A stretch of DNA of 64,000 nt from assembly GCF_013282625.1 (NCBI RefSeq), contig NZ_CP054020.1, positions 1,302,001 to 1,366,000 of the forward strand. Direction: 5' to 3'. The stretch is from Thiomicrorhabdus xiamenensis (GTDB lineage: Bacteria > Pseudomonadota > Gammaproteobacteria > Thiomicrospirales > Thiomicrospiraceae). The position numbers were made by a program, and so were the translations under genes. This document shows, in pieces, positions 62,988-64,000 of the stretch (positions are counted from its first letter, which is position 1; each line of letters opens with the position of its first letter). The notes below the pieces were generated by a model, which had not been told where the DNA came from, searched no databases, and was given only the letters and a program-made list of their open reading frames with translations.

Positions 62988-63116
62988 AAATCCTTAGAAT
63001 CAAAAAGTTAAAGATGCTTTTTGAGAAAATTTAAAACGTAAACAATGCCGTGAAAAACGACTTTTGAATAGAATAGATTGACACGATTTCGTGTACAGAA
63101 GTGAACCAGGTTTAAA

Positions 63117-63473
63117 TCAGGAACTTTGATCGCTGTCGCGCGGACCATCCTTCTGTAAGGATTCGTCTTCAGAATCATTCTGAATGGTAATTGGAGCCAG
63201 TGGAATTACTTCGATAAAGACCTCGTTTGGTTTAACCATCCCGAGCACTTGACGTGCAATGGTTTCGATCCCTTCATCGGAAGTTTGCAATTCGTTGACT
63301 TCCTGTTTCAGAAGGCTGTTTTGCTGCTGCTGGTCGGCCAGCGTTCGATCAATCTCGTTAAGCTGTTGTTTCGCCTGCAGATAATCGCTAAAACCACCGT
63401 CGGATGACAGTAAACGCAAAAGAAAAACCACGCTTAAAAAGATCAAGAGGTAATTAAAGTATTTTAATTTCAT
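63117..63473 (-). CDS. ftsB: Cell division protein FtsB
   Basis: 118 residues from ATG 63473 with AAGGAG 6 bases before it. One membrane helix (about 6-22) and a coiled coil (about 32-70; NEIDRTLADQQQQNSLLKQE). Forms the FtsQ-FtsL-FtsB complex of the divisome. Follows eno on the minus strand as in many gammaproteobacteria; the C-terminal 25 residues are a charged extension. Confidence 0.93.
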   Translation of the reverse strand: MKLKYFNYLLIFLSVVFLLRLLSSDGGFSDYLQAKQQLNEIDRTLADQQQQNSLLKQEVNELQTSDEGIETIARQVLGMVKPNEVFIEVIPLAPITIQNDSEDESLQKDGPRDSDQSS

Positions 63474-63552
63474 CCTAATCTCCTTAAAACGTGGCTTCAT
63501 TATCTATCCCGTATTCGACAGGATAGATCAATAACCGATTAATTCGCGTTAT

Positions 63553-63999
<447 letters not shown>

Positions 64000-64000
64000 G

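Overview
The window is a compact, mostly housekeeping stretch of a gammaproteobacterial chromosome of intermediate GC. Gene neighbourhoods (rpsF-rpsR-rplI-dnaB-alr, zipA-ligA-yjgA, rnm-yciO-M50-rluB, surE-pcm-yqaA-nlpD, eno-ftsB) and protein style suggest a sulfur-oxidising, Thiomicrospira / Hydrogenovibrio / Thiomicrorhabdus-like member of the Piscirickettsiaceae group. That assignment is an inference from recognition, not from a search. A CbbY-type phosphatase and a D-ribulose-kinase-like FGGY kinase fit a Calvin-cycle lifestyle, although no RuBisCO gene is present here.

Layout. 1-8.6 kb: the 3' part of pyrF, then a ribosomal/replication block (rpsF, rpsR, a DUF2232 membrane protein, rplI, dnaB, alr, a NUDIX hydrolase, a small membrane protein, a MATE exporter and a YchJ-like protein). 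8.6-16.9 kb: a 42-residue membrane protein found by eye, a SPOR-domain protein, a two-component system resembling the proteobacterial dedicated-sortase pair, a cupin dioxygenase-like protein, an isolated rpoN, and two orphan small genes in gene-poor DNA. 16.9-25.7 kb: recJ, a YqiA-like esterase, a mini flagellar-rod-like protein, a phosphotransferase/P-loop kinase fusion, a zinc-finger-less DksA, CbbY, a HopJ-family protein and the FGGY kinase. 25.9-33 kb: zipA-ligA-yjgA, an EamA transporter, a short asparaginase, a LexA-like peptidase without a DNA-binding domain, yciI and yciB. 33-41.9 kb: rnm, yciO, an M50 protease, rluB, a secreted OB-like protein, slyX, an M61 peptidase, a TDT transporter and gltX. 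41.9-43.1 kb: six tRNA genes (Ala, Glu, Gly, Glu, Gly, Glu) including a duplicated Glu-Gly unit. 43.1-52.4 kb: relA, a DUF6447 protein, a large periplasmic-sensing diguanylate cyclase, dusA, xseA with an extra N-terminal DUF5710 domain, xseB and arsC. 52.6-64 kb: a small membrane protein, thrC, an RpfE-like protein, hom and alaC (threonine/alanine synthesis), a DUF498 protein, nlpD, yqaA, pcm, surE, smrA, ftsB and the 3' part of eno.

I see no phage, insertion sequence, CRISPR array or toxin island. Points of interest are local oddities: the antitoxin-like domain fused to membrane helices (15.7 kb), the mini axial protein (19.3 kb), the CbbY/HopJ/ribulose-kinase neighbourhood (22.8-25.7 kb), the headless LexA (31.3 kb), the degenerate DksA (22.1 kb), the tRNA repeat array (42.2-43.0 kb) and the DUF5710-XseA fusion (50.0 kb). 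rpoS is absent from its usual place after nlpD, and rpoN is separated from its usual lpt/hpf/pts neighbours.
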